A DNA stretch of 64,000 nt from Pseudomonas denitrificans (nom. rej.) (GCF_008807415.1 NZ_CP043626.1:124001-188000), one strand, 5' to 3'; positions 18,169-26,311 are shown, counted from the first letter of the stretch. Program-made: numbers and translations. The notes: generated from the sequence alone by a model not told the origin.

Positions 18169-19098
18169 ATGGAAACAATCGCCAGCGAGCTGGAAGACCT
18201 CTCCGCCTTCGCCGTGCTCCTCGAGTGCGGCAGCTTCACCCGCGCGGCGGAGAAGCTCGGTTGTAGCAAGGGCCAGCTGTCCAAGCGGATTTCCGCGCTG
18301 GAGCAAGCCTTGGGGGCGACGCTGGTGCACCGTACTACCAGACGCCTGTCGCTGACCGCCGCGGGCGCCGCGCTGTTGCCCGAGGCCCAGGCGCTCAACG
18401 CCCAGGCCGCGCGGGCGCGGCAGGCGGTGCTGGCGCTGCAGGAGGAGGCGCAGGGCAAGGTGCGGCTGAGCGTGCCGGTGTCGCTGGGTGAGACCTTCTT
18501 CGATGCCTGGCTGATGGAGTTCTCCCGCCAGTACCCCGACATCCGCCTGGAGCTGGACCTGTCCAACGAACGCCGCGATCTGGTGGCCGACGGCTTCGAC
18601 CTGGCGATCCGCTCCGGCAGCCTGGCGGTGGACGAGCGCCTGGTGGCGCGGCCGCTGTTCGCCCTGCAGGAACTGACCTGCGCCACGCCGGACTACCTCG
18701 CCGAGCACGGCGTACCGGAAGTGCCGGCGGAACTGGCCGGGCATTCCTGCCTGCAGAACACCCATTATCAGGACAGCGACGTCTGGCTCTACCAGCGCCA
18801 CCACGAACTGTTCCGCGTGACGGTGAGCGGCCTGCTGGCGAGCAACCACTACACCCTGCTGAAGAAGGCGGCACTGGCGGGCGCGGGGATCAGCCGGCTG
18901 CCGTCCTACATGATTCAGCAGGAATTGGCTGAAGGCAGCCTCGTCTGGCTGCTGCGCGACTACCAGACCCGGACCCAGCCGGTGTTCCTCATCCACGCCT
19001 ACCAGAGCCGCCTGCCGCGCCGCACGCAGCTGCTGGCGGACTACCTGCTGCGCTGGTTCGAGCGCAGCCGGATGCAGTTGGTCGCCCTGGAAGGCTGA
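18169..19098 (+). CDS. LysR-family transcriptional regulator
   Basis: 309 residues. The winged helix-turn-helix is at 10-65 (AVLLECGSFTRAAEKLGCSKGQLSKRISALE), and the CrgA/AaeR-type effector domain runs from about 90 to 295 (VRLSVPVSLGETFFDAWL). It shares a 93-bp divergent promoter region with the short SDR-like gene, the usual target of such regulators. The effector is unknown. Confidence 0.9.
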   Translation: METIASELEDLSAFAVLLECGSFTRAAEKLGCSKGQLSKRISALEQALGATLVHRTTRRLSLTAAGAALLPEAQALNAQAARARQAVLALQEEAQGKVRLSVPVSLGETFFDAWLMEFSRQYPDIRLELDLSNERRDLVADGFDLAIRSGSLAVDERLVARPLFALQELTCATPDYLAEHGVPEVPAELAGHSCLQNTHYQDSDVWLYQRHHELFRVTVSGLLASNHYTLLKKAALAGAGISRLPSYMIQQELAEGSLVWLLRDYQTRTQPVFLIHAYQSRLPRRTQLLADYLLRWFERSRMQLVALEG

Positions 19099-19102
19099 CG
19101 TC

Positions 19103-19172
19103 TTTCAGTAAATTCATTCAGTCGTTCAGCTTCGTTCAGCATTGGTTCAGAGAGGGTTCAGGGGGAGTTCAG
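19103..19172 (+). promoter_or_regulatory. Array of GTTCAG hexamers with 10-11 bp period
   Basis: TCAG cores start at 19105, 19118, 19126, 19136, 19147, 19158 and 19169. The last five are full GTTCAG hexamers spaced 10, 11, 11 and 11 bp, and the first two are degenerate (tttcag, attcag). Hexamer direct repeats with a 5-nt spacer are the usual layout of OmpR/PhoP-class response-regulator sites. It ends 55 bases ahead of the SlyB-like start; a possible -10 (TTAGGCT) lies near 19182-19188. PhoP or a related regulator is an inference. Confidence 0.6.
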
Positions 19173-19227
19173 GGACCGATCGTTAGGCTTTCACCATCAC
19201 TTTTGAGAGCCTTCCGAGGTCAACACC

Positions 19228-19692
19228 ATGAACCGTCCCACTCTGCTTCTGACTGCCCTGTTTGCCAGCGCCGCTCTGCTGAGCGGCTGCGCTTCCAACC
19301 TGTCGGGTTCTTCCTACTCCCGTGCTGACGCCCGCGCCGTGCAGAACGTGCGCATGGGCACCATCGAATCGCTGCGCCCGGTACAGATCGAAGGCACCAA
19401 GACGCCCATCGGCACCCTGGCCGGCGCGGCAGTCGGCGGCATCGCCGGCAACTCCATCGGCGGCGGTCGCGGCAAGGCCATTACCACCATTCTCGGCGGC
19501 GTCGCTGGCGGCGCGGCGGGTTCTGCGGTGGAAGAGGGCATCACCCGCACCCAGGGCGTTGAAATCGTGGTCCGCGAGGATGACGGCGGCACCCGTGCCT
19601 ATGTCCAGGCGGTGGATGCGAACCAGCAGTTCCGCATCGGTGATCGCGTCCGCATCATGACCGTCAACGGCGCCAGCCGCGTCACCCTCTGA
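19228..19692 (+). CDS. SlyB-like glycine-zipper 2TM lipoprotein, second copy
   Basis: 154 residues, lipobox LLSGC (Cys21), glycine-zipper hairpin at about 57-97 (GAAVGGIAGNSIGGG, GGVAGGAAGSA) and the same C-terminal beta domain as the paralogue at 5986. Start chosen after CCGAGG. SlyB in enteric bacteria belongs to the PhoPQ regulon and stabilises the outer membrane under stress. Here the gene has its own GTTCAG array and is followed 14 bases later by a PagP-like barrel, so the two probably act together on the outer membrane. Confidence 0.88.
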   Translation: MNRPTLLLTALFASAALLSGCASNLSGSSYSRADARAVQNVRMGTIESLRPVQIEGTKTPIGTLAGAAVGGIAGNSIGGGRGKAITTILGGVAGGAAGSAVEEGITRTQGVEIVVREDDGGTRAYVQAVDANQQFRIGDRVRIMTVNGASRVTL

Positions 19693-19706
19693 ACGGAGGA
19701 CGCCCC

Positions 19707-20165
19707 ATGCGCCGCCTGTTGATCGCCGCGCTGGCCCTGCTCGGCTGTGGCATCGCCATGGCCGACGACGGGGGCTTCTGGTACCTGCAGACCAGCGTCT
19801 ACACCACCCACTGGAACCACGACCCGGACCACAACAACCACCAGGAGCTGATTGGCCTGGAGCGCAACCGTGCCGATGGCGTGGTCTGGGGCGGTGCGAC
19901 CTTCAAGAACTCCTTCAGTCAGCGTTCCAACTATGTCTACGCCGGCAAGCGCTTCGACTGGGAAGGCACGCCTTTCTACGCCAAGGTCACCGGCGGCGCG
20001 TTGCAGGGCTATCGCGGCGAGTACCGCGACAAGATCCCGCTGAACCACCTGGGCGTGGCGCCGGCGATCATTCCTTCGGTCGGCGCGCACTTCGGGCCGG
20101 TCGGCGCCGAACTCGTGGTGTTGGGCAACGCCGCCGCGATGGTCAACGTTGGCTTACGCTTCTGA
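19707..20165 (+). CDS. PagP-like outer-membrane beta-barrel (candidate lipid A palmitoyltransferase)
   Basis: 152 residues with a Sec signal cleaved after AMA. The mature part is built of short amphipathic strands and ends in GLRF, an outer-membrane C-terminal Phe. Aligned by eye with E. coli PagP, His in VYTTHWNH lies at the catalytic His33 position, FKNSF at FKDSW (Asp76 becomes Asn, Ser77 kept), and IIPSVGAHFGPVGAELVVLG at [20 protein letters not shown]. P. aeruginosa has a divergent PagP of this kind. Sequence identity is low, so the call rests on order and spacing of these motifs. It is co-transcribed with the SlyB-like gene (AACGGAGGA ahead of the ATG). Confidence 0.6.
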   Translation: MRRLLIAALALLGCGIAMADDGGFWYLQTSVYTTHWNHDPDHNNHQELIGLERNRADGVVWGGATFKNSFSQRSNYVYAGKRFDWEGTPFYAKVTGGALQGYRGEYRDKIPLNHLGVAPAIIPSVGAHFGPVGAELVVLGNAAAMVNVGLRF

Positions 20166-20188
20166 TACTTCCGACAGCCGAAATGAAA

Positions 20189-20218
20189 CGGGCCGCGATG
20201 AGTGTTCATCGCGGCCCG
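20189..20218. terminator. Bidirectional 13-bp hairpin between convergent genes
   Basis: cgggccgcgatga and tcatcgcggcccg pair perfectly around gtgt. The T-rich flank is short on the + side (cgtcgtttct) and better on the - side (gtttcattt). It separates the PagP-like gene from the convergent aminotransferase. Confidence 0.75.
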
Positions 20219-20242
20219 CGTCGTTTCTGAAGGAGGAGAGTG

Positions 20243-21564
20243 TCAGGCAGTGACGTCCTTCAGCGACTTGTCCAGGCAGTCGATGAAGAGCTCGGCATGT
20301 TCCTGCTCGAAGGCCAGCAGCGGACGGATCTTCAGGATGTTCTCCAGGGGCCCGGCGGCGCTGATCAGCACGCCGCGCTCGCGCATGCCGTTGACTACCT
20401 GGCGGGTCTGGTTGGCGGCGGGAAACTTCGACGCGCGGTCGGTGACCAGTTCGACGCCGAGGAACAGGCCCGCGCCGCGTACGTCGCCGATCAGTTCATG
20501 ACGCTCGGCCAACTGGCGGATGCCGTCGGCGAGGAAGGCGCCGATGCGCTGGGAGCGCTCCTGCAGTTTTTCGTCGCGGATCACGTCGAGCACTGCCTGG
20601 GCCGCCGCACACGACACCGGGTTGCCGCCGAAGGTGTTGAAGTAGCGCACCTCGCGGCCGAAGCTTTCGAGGATTTCCGGGCGCACCACCACGCCGGCGA
20701 TGGGCTGGCCGTTGCCCATGGGTTTGCCGAGGGTGACCAGGTCCGGCTTTACGCCGTGGCGCTGGAAGCCCCACATGGCGTCGCCGGTGCGGGCGAAGCC
20801 GCTCTGCACTTCGTCGGCGATATACAGCAGGCCCTCGTCCTGGGCGACCTTTACGGCTTCGGCGAGGAAACCGGCTGGGCCGGCCAGCACGCCGTCGCTG
20901 GCGAAGATGCCATCGAGCAGCAGCGCAGCGGGTTTGATGCCGTGGGCGCGCATATCGGCGATGGCGGCGCGCACGTCATCGGCGAACCGCTTGCCGACGT
21001 TTTCCGCATCCAGCCGGTAGGCGTCTGGCGCAATCACGGTGCGCGCGTGGGCGGGAGGGTGATGCCGGACCCGAGGGACGGCGACAGCTCGGAAATGCTG
21101 CCGGTGACGCCGTGGTAGGCGAAGCGGGTGATGATCACCCCGGTGCCGCCGGTGTACTGGCGGGCGATGCGCAGGGCGAGGTCGTTCGCCTCGCTGCCGG
21201 TGCAGGTGAACATCACCTGGTCCAGGCCGTCGGGGAAGGTGGCGAGCAGGTCTTCGGCGTAGTCGAGGATGCCTTCCTGCAGGTAGCGCGTGTGAGTGTT
21301 CAGCACTGCCGCCTGGCTGGCGATGGCTTGCACCACGCGCGGATGGCAGTGGCCGATGGAGGCAACGTTGTTGTAGGCGTCGAGGTAGCGGTTGCCCTGG
21401 TTGTCGTAGAGCCACACGCCTTCGCCGCGCACGGTGTGCAGCGGGCGCTCGTAGAACAGCCGGTAGGCCGGGCCGAGCAGGCGCGCGCGGCGTTCGATGA
21501 GGCGGCGCTCCTGTTCGCTCAGGCGCTCGGCATCGGCGGCGCTGAATCCGTTGGGCATGGTCAT
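20243..21564 (-). pseudogene. Class III PLP aminotransferase/phospho-lyase, frameshifted
   Basis: The N-terminal 170 residues (NNVASIGHCHPRVVQAI, FTCTGSEANDLALRIAR) and the C-terminal part (YIADEVQSGFARTG with the PLP-contact Asp, LVTLGKPMGNGQPIAG with the PLP Lys) are in different frames. TLPPHARTVIAPDAY is restored by one extra C in the CCC at about 21050-21053 (minus strand). The restored length is 440 residues. The gene overlaps an APH-type kinase by 4 bases. That pair is typical of the AGXT2L/phospho-lyase group acting on phosphorylated amino alcohols such as 5-phosphohydroxylysine or ethanolamine phosphate, so elimination rather than transamination is possible. Confidence 0.8.
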
Positions 21565-22649
21565 GGGCGGGGCTCCTGTTGATTCACGCTTGAAGGGGTG
21601 CAGGCGGCGGCGATCTGCTCCTGCGCCTGCTCCCGGCTGAGGCCGGCCAGGCCTTGCAGGCTCTGCCAGGCGTGGCGGGTGTTGCGCAGGATGTAGTCGC
21701 GGTTCTCGGGGTGCAGGCTGGCGCGCCAGGCGGTGATGCTCAGGGTCATGATCAGCCGTGTGGCAATCAGGTCGGGAAGGATTTCCTGTTCCTCGGCCAG
21801 CAGCGGGCAGCGGCGGTGGTACGCGGCGATCATCTCGCAGGCGGTGCCCAGCGGTGCGTCTGGCTCGCCCACCTGGTAGGCGGCGGCGACGCCGAGGTCG
21901 TTGATCAGTGGCGCATGAACCATGTCGCCGAAGTCGAGGATGTTGCGCACCTGGTCCGGGTGCTGCGCGTCGACGATGACGTTGTGCGGGTTCAGGTCGT
22001 TGTGGATGACCTGGGCGCGCAGCGTGGCCTGGCGGGGCAGGGCGTGGCGCTCGAAGTTGTCGAGGAAGCGCTCGACCAGAGCGCGTTGTTCCTGATCCTG
22101 GATGTAGACCAGCAGGTTGCGCAGGCGCGAGGCGTGCTTGAGGTCCCAGAGCAGTTCATGGCCGGCGGTGGCCGGGTGCTCGAAACCCTTGAGCGCCAGG
22201 CCCAGGCGGGCCAGGTCGTCGCCCAGGTTCTCGCGCAGGGCACGGCTGCGTTGCGCGACACGGTGCAGCGGGACGCCGTCGACGAAGGAGAACAGCCGGG
22301 CAATCATCGGCTGGCCGTCGACTTCGATGGGAATCTGGTGCTCGCCGTTCAGCGAGGGGTAGACGCGCTGTACTGCCAGGGTCGGGTCCTGCGCTTCGAC
22401 GCGGAGCAGGGCGCGGGTCTGGAAGTCCACGACCTGCGGGTCTTCCAGCGGGTGGGAGAGCTTCAGCAGACGGTCGTCGCCATGGCCGTGGGCGATGTGG
22501 AAGTTCAGGTCGCGCTCGCCGGCGAGGCGGTGCAGCGTGCCGTGCTGGCCGAAGTATTCCTCGGCGATGGCAGCGGCCTGGGCGTCGCTCACCTGGGCGG
22601 GGGCCGCTTCCAGCAGGTGATCGTGGACGGGAGCGGTATTGAGGGGCAC
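21561..22649 (-). CDS. APH-family kinase, hydroxylysine kinase-like
   Basis: 362 residues with a GTG start 8 bases after GGAG. The catalytic loop HNDLNPHNVIVDAQHPDQV (residues about 212-230) has the His-x-Asp and Asn of the aminoglycoside/choline kinase fold, followed by NILDFGDMVHAP with the metal-binding DFG-like Asp. The domain IARLFSFVDGVPLH is the hinge region. It resembles mammalian hydroxylysine kinase more than antibiotic kinases. Being translationally coupled to a class III PLP enzyme, and downstream of a polyamine-type binding protein, it probably phosphorylates an amino-alcohol substrate for elimination. The substrate is an inference. Confidence 0.8.
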   Translation of the reverse strand: MPLNTAPVHDHLLEAAPAQVSDAQAAAIAEEYFGQHGTLHRLAGERDLNFHIAHGHGDDRLLKLSHPLEDPQVVDFQTRALLRVEAQDPTLAVQRVYPSLNGEHQIPIEVDGQPMIARLFSFVDGVPLHRVAQRSRALRENLGDDLARLGLALKGFEHPATAGHELLWDLKHASRLRNLLVYIQDQEQRALVERFLDNFERHALPRQATLRAQVIHNDLNPHNVIVDAQHPDQVRNILDFGDMVHAPLINDLGVAAAYQVGEPDAPLGTACEMIAAYHRRCPLLAEEQEILPDLIATRLIMTLSITAWRASLHPENRDYILRNTRHAWQSLQGLAGLSREQAQEQIAAACTPSSVNQQEPRP

Positions 22650-22658
22650 GGGTACTTC

Positions 22659-22704
22659 TCCAGCAGAGATAACGGGTCCAGCAGAGATAACAGGTCAAGC
22701 AGGG
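22659..22704. repeat. 18-bp tandem repeat, 2.6 copies, in the kinase leader
   Basis: The unit tccagcagagataacggg (22659-22676) is repeated as tccagcagagataacagg (22677-22694), then a 10-base remnant. It ends next to the kinase start codon at 22649 and overlaps its ribosome site, so copy number could affect translation. Confidence 0.6.
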
Positions 22705-22747
22705 TTCAGCGGTGCAACGGTATTGCGCTGTTTCAGTGAGCTGGTTG

Positions 22748-22776
22748 CTCCCGCCCGGCGCGGGGCCGGGCGGGAG
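22748..22776 (-). terminator. 12-bp GC hairpin after the solute-binding protein gene
   Basis: ctcccgcccggc and gccgggcgggag pair perfectly, 9 bases beyond the stop codon of the binding-protein gene. There is no T tract. Such hairpins commonly keep binding-protein transcript levels above those of the downstream genes. Confidence 0.55.
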
Positions 22777-22785
22777 TCGCCGGTG

Positions 22786-23814
22786 TTACTTGCTCGCCCA
22801 GGCGTTGAAGCGCTGTTCCAGTTCCTCGCCGTGGTCGATCCAGAACTCGGTATCCATGGCGCGCGCGTTTGCCAGGTTCTGCGGCGCGGTGGGCAGCTTC
22901 GGCGCGATGGCCGGGTCGATCAGCGGGATGGTGTTCTTGTTGGTCGGGCCGTAGGGAATGTTCTCGGCGAAGACCTTCTGGTGCTCGGGCTTGTTGGCCA
23001 GCGCGATGAACTGCTCGGAGAGCTCCTTCTTCGGGCTGCCCTTGACGATGGCCCAGTGGTCCAGGTCGTAGATGCTGCCGTCCCACTGCATGGCGAAGTC
23101 GCGGCCTTCCTTCTGCGCGGTGGCGACGCGGCCGTTGTAGGCGCTGGTCATCACCACGTCACCGGCGGCCAGCCACTGCAGCGGTTGCGCACCGGCTTCC
23201 CACCACTGGATGTACGGCTTGATCTCGTCGAGCTTCTTGAACGCACGGTCCACGCCTTCCTTGGTGCCCAGCACCTTGTACAGGTCGGCCTGTTTCACGC
23301 CGTCGGCTTCCAGGGCGAACTCCAGGGTGAACTTGGCGCCGCGACGCAGGCCGCGCTTGCCGGGGAATTTCTTCACGTCCCAGAAATCGGCCCAGCCGGT
23401 GGGCGCGCTGGCAAGCTTCTTGGCGTCGTAGGTGAGCACCGTGGACCAGATGAAGATGCCCACGCCGCAGTCGCTGACGGCGGCGTCGAGGAAGTCCTCG
23501 CGCTTGCCCAGCTTCGACCAGTCGAGCTGCTCGAACAGGCCTTCGCTGCACCCGCGCATCAGTTCCGGGGATTCCACCTCGACCACGTCCCAGCTGGTCT
23601 TGCCGGTGTCGGCCATGACTTTGATCTTGGCCATCTCGCCGTTGTATTCGGCGCCCTGGACGGTGACCTTGGCCTGCTGCTCGAAGGGTTTGTAGAAGGC
23701 CTTTTCCTGGGCCACCTTGTTGTCTCCACCGAAGGACACCACGGTGAGTGTTTCGGCATGCAGCTGGGCGGCGCCGCCGGCCAGCATCATCAGTGCTATG
23801 GCTTTCTTGAACAT
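22786..23814 (-). CDS. ABC transporter solute-binding protein, PotD/polyamine type
   Basis: 342 residues from MFKKAIALMMLAGGAAQLHA, a Sec signal, with AGGAG upstream. The mature domain (LTVVSFGGDNKVAQEKAFYKPFEQQ, VEVESPELMRGCSEGLFEQLD, WFGS-like loops) is the bacterial extracellular family 1/PotD fold. No permease or ATPase gene is next to it, so it either borrows another transporter, such as the one at 45-48 kb, or its partners lie elsewhere. It is the first gene of the - strand kinase/PLP enzyme unit. Confidence 0.87.
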   Translation of the reverse strand: MFKKAIALMMLAGGAAQLHAETLTVVSFGGDNKVAQEKAFYKPFEQQAKVTVQGAEYNGEMAKIKVMADTGKTSWDVVEVESPELMRGCSEGLFEQLDWSKLGKREDFLDAAVSDCGVGIFIWSTVLTYDAKKLASAPTGWADFWDVKKFPGKRGLRRGAKFTLEFALEADGVKQADLYKVLGTKEGVDRAFKKLDEIKPYIQWWEAGAQPLQWLAAGDVVMTSAYNGRVATAQKEGRDFAMQWDGSIYDLDHWAIVKGSPKKELSEQFIALANKPEHQKVFAENIPYGPTNKNTIPLIDPAIAPKLPTAPQNLANARAMDTEFWIDHGEELEQRFNAWASK

Positions 23815-24037
23815 GCGATGACTCCTGAGCGGGCCAATCCGGCCCATGAATAAGAGGGCAGCTTCAAGAGTGGGGCGCTGCGCCAGGCCAAGCTGAAAGG
23901 CCGGCTGATACGCCCTCGGACATCAGGGAGAAGAACGGGCGGAACGGGTGAGGTCGATCATGGGAATGTGCTCCGTTTCTTGTTGTTGTTCGGATAGCTC
24001 GTTGTAGGACCAAGCTGAGCCGATTAAAACACCTTCC

Positions 24038-24059
24038 AAAACATGATGCATCATGTTTT
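24038..24059. promoter_or_regulatory. 22-bp perfect palindrome, candidate GntR operator
   Basis: A perfect dyad whose core is ACATGATGCATCATGT, extended by AA/TT on each end. It lies in the 333-bp divergent gap between the binding-protein gene (-) and the SDR-GntR genes (+). The rest of the gap shows no gene. Binding by the GntR protein encoded at 24955 is an inference from position. Confidence 0.6.
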
Positions 24060-24147
24060 TATTGGCGCCATCGCTTCACGGATGTTCACAGATCGCGCGC
24101 CCCGATGGGTGGCGCAGACAGCGGCTCAGACTTGAGAGGGAAGCACC

Positions 24148-24882
24148 ATGAACCAGACCCGCACCCTGCTGCTCACCGGCGCCAGCCGCGGCATCGGCCA
24201 TGCCACGGTGAAGCACTTCAACGCTGCCGGCTGGCGCGTGTTCACCGCCTCGCGCCAGGACTGGAGCGCCGAATGCCCCTGGGCCGAAGGGCTGATCAAC
24301 CACATCCACCTGGACCTGGAAGACATCGACAGCGTCCAGGCCAGCCTGCCGATGATCCGCGAGAAGCTCGGCGGTAGCCTGCATGCGCTGGTGAACAACG
24401 CCGGCATCTCGCCCAAGGGCCCGGAAGGCGAGCGCCTGGGCGTGCTGGGCAGCGACTACGGCACCTGGCTCAAGGTGTTCAACGTCAACCTGTTCTCCAC
24501 AGCGCTGTTGGCGCGCGGCCTGTTCGACGAACTGAAGGCGGCCAAGGGCTCGGTGATCAACGTCACCTCCATCGCCGGCTCCCGCGTGCACCCGTTCGCC
24601 GGTGCCGCCTACGCCTGCTCGAAAGCCGCGCTGGCGGCGCTGACCCGCGAGATGGCCCACGACTTCGGTCCGCACGGCGTGCGCGTCAACGCCATCGCGC
24701 CGGGGGAGATCGACACGGCCATCCTGTCCTCGGGCACTGAGCTGATCGTCGAGCGCGACATTCCCATGCACCGCCTGGGCAAGCCGGAGGAGGTCGCCTC
24801 GCTGATCCACTTCCTCTGCACCAGCGGCGCGTCCTACGTGAATGGCGCGGAAATCCACGTCAACGGCGGCCAGCATGTGTGA
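24148..24882 (+). CDS. Classical short-chain dehydrogenase/reductase
   Basis: 244 residues: TGASRGIGHAT nucleotide-binding loop, NNAGISPKGPEG, catalytic Ser in TSIAGSR, and YACSK with the Tyr-Lys pair. It ends GAEIHVNGGQHV, typical of FabG-like enzymes. It is upstream of the GntR gene and divergent from the kinase/PLP locus across the palindrome, so it may reduce or oxidise an intermediate of the same pathway. Confidence 0.9.
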   Translation: MNQTRTLLLTGASRGIGHATVKHFNAAGWRVFTASRQDWSAECPWAEGLINHIHLDLEDIDSVQASLPMIREKLGGSLHALVNNAGISPKGPEGERLGVLGSDYGTWLKVFNVNLFSTALLARGLFDELKAAKGSVINVTSIAGSRVHPFAGAAYACSKAALAALTREMAHDFGPHGVRVNAIAPGEIDTAILSSGTELIVERDIPMHRLGKPEEVASLIHFLCTSGASYVNGAEIHVNGGQHV

Positions 24883-24954
24883 TCCCGCTGGCATCCAGCG
24901 CGCTCAATCCGCATCATGCGCGCCGGAAATGCCGCAGCACGCGATGAGAAAGCG

Positions 24955-25641
24955 ATGAACTACCCGATCGAAGGCCTGAATCACTCCTACCTTGGCAGCG
25001 GCGTCTACGCGCTGCTGCGCGAGGCTTTGATCACTGGTCGCTTCAAGCCGGACGACCGCCTGCGCATCCGCGACCTGGCCCAGCAGCTGGGCACCAGCGT
25101 CACCCCGGTGCGCGACGCCATCCTGCAACTGGCCAAGGAGCAGGCGCTGGTACTGAAGACCCCGCGCGACATCCGCGTGCCGCTGCTCACCCGCGAGCAG
25201 TACCTGGAAATCCGCAGCATCCGCGTGGCGCTCGAAGGCCTGGCCGCCGAGACCGCCGCCGAGCGCGCCAGCGACGGGCAACTGGACGAGCTGGAAGCCA
25301 ACATCCGCGAGAACCTCGAGGCGATCCACGCCGATGACCTGGTGCTGGCGCTCAAGCTCAACCAGGCCTTCCACTTCGCCCTGGCCGACATCGCCGGCAT
25401 GCCGCTGCTGCGCGCCTTCCTCGACAGTCTGTGGATGCGCACCGGCCCGCTGATCGCCCAGGCCTACGCCGACTTCAACGAGCGCATGGCCATCGAACAC
25501 CACTGGGATGTCCTGCGTGCCCTGCGCGAACGCAACGGCACCGCCGCCCGCGAGGCGATCCACGCGGACCTGCTGGATGGAAGCGAGAAGATGCTGGAGT
25601 TCATCGCCCAGACCGAAGAGCCGGAGCAGGAGGCGGGCTGA
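24955..25641 (+). CDS. GntR-family (FCD/VanR) transcriptional regulator
   Basis: 228 residues from the ATG at 24955; the frame extends to 24916 with no better ribosome site. The N-terminal winged helix at about 8-75 (LREALITGRFKPDDRLRIRDLAQQLGTSVTPVRDAI) is followed by an FCD helical effector domain with metal-ligand type residues (Asp/His in LKLNQAFHFALADIAG and EHHWDVL). It likely controls the divergent locus. It is convergent with vapC at a distance of 2 bases. Confidence 0.9.
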   Translation: MNYPIEGLNHSYLGSGVYALLREALITGRFKPDDRLRIRDLAQQLGTSVTPVRDAILQLAKEQALVLKTPRDIRVPLLTREQYLEIRSIRVALEGLAAETAAERASDGQLDELEANIRENLEAIHADDLVLALKLNQAFHFALADIAGMPLLRAFLDSLWMRTGPLIAQAYADFNERMAIEHHWDVLRALRERNGTAAREAIHADLLDGSEKMLEFIAQTEEPEQEAG

Positions 25642-25643
25642 GC

Positions 25644-26048
25644 CTACGCCGAGACCCAGTCCTCGACGCGCAGCCCGGGCACGCGTTCGAACTCGCGAAG
25701 GTTGTTGCTGACCAGGATCAGGCCAAGAGAGCGGGCGTGCCCGGCAATCATCTGGTCATAAGGGCCGATGGGTTTTCCTGCTTTCGCCAGCTCCGCACGC
25801 AACTGGCCTGTGTGTGCAGCGGCGCCGGAGTCGTAGGAAAGAACCTCCAGCCGGGCAGCGAACCCTTCCACAACCGCAAGGTTGCTTTCCGGTGCCGAGG
25901 ACTTCTCTGCGCCGTAAATCAACTCCATCAAGGTCACCGAACTGATGCAGAGCTGACCGTGATGGCGGTTGAAGGCCTCGCGCACGGCTTCGGGTTTGTT
26001 CTTGATGGTGAATATGCAGATGTTGGTATCCAGCAAGTACTTCAGCAT
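25644..26048 (-). CDS. vapC: VapC-family toxin, PIN-domain ribonuclease
   Basis: 134 residues. MLKYLLDTNICIFTIKNKP carries the first acidic residue and the Asn of the PIN motif. Glu in TLMELIYGAEKS and Asp in GPYDQMIAGHARSLGLILVSNN complete the metal site. It overlaps the antitoxin gene by one base at ATGA. This is the VapC group that cuts initiator tRNA in enteric bacteria; the target here is untested. Confidence 0.93.
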   Translation of the reverse strand: MLKYLLDTNICIFTIKNKPEAVREAFNRHHGQLCISSVTLMELIYGAEKSSAPESNLAVVEGFAARLEVLSYDSGAAAHTGQLRAELAKAGKPIGPYDQMIAGHARSLGLILVSNNLREFERVPGLRVEDWVSA

Positions 26049-26278
26049 CAGAAACCCTCGCGCTCCTGATCGGCAGGCTGTTCCCGCTCGCTCATGAAGT
26101 CGGCGGAGACATTGTCGCCGTCGAACCAGCTATCCCAGGCCTCGCCCGCCGGGGTAATGATGCGCGTGCGCCCCACGGCGACCACATCGACGCGTTTCAC
26201 TTCTTCGGGCAAGGCCACGGCCTTTGGCAGGCGAATGGCCTGGCTGCGATTGCTCTGGAAAACGGAGCCTTGTTCCAT
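26048..26278 (-). CDS. vapB: VapB-family antitoxin
   Basis: 76 residues with an AbrB/MazE-type swapped-hairpin DNA-binding N terminus (VFQSNRSQAIRLPKAVALPEEVKRVDV) and an acidic, disordered C-terminal tail (WFDGDNVSADFMSE, EREGF) that would wrap the toxin. AAGGGAGG precedes the ATG by 6 bases. The complex normally represses its own promoter, seen at 26312-26339. Confidence 0.92.
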   Translation of the reverse strand: MEQGSVFQSNRSQAIRLPKAVALPEEVKRVDVVAVGRTRIITPAGEAWDSWFDGDNVSADFMSEREQPADQEREGF

Positions 26279-26311
26279 GACGAACCTCCCTTCAGGTGGC
26301 TGATGGGTGTC

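Noticed and set aside
19103..19172. Short regularly spaced repeats as a possible CRISPR array
   Set aside because: Units are 6 bp with 4-5 bp gaps, far below CRISPR repeat and spacer sizes, and no cas gene is present. A response-regulator site array fits better.
20202..21118. Plus-strand frames opposite the class III PLP enzyme gene
   Set aside because: They are antisense to a well-recognised enzyme and show only mirror-image composition bias.
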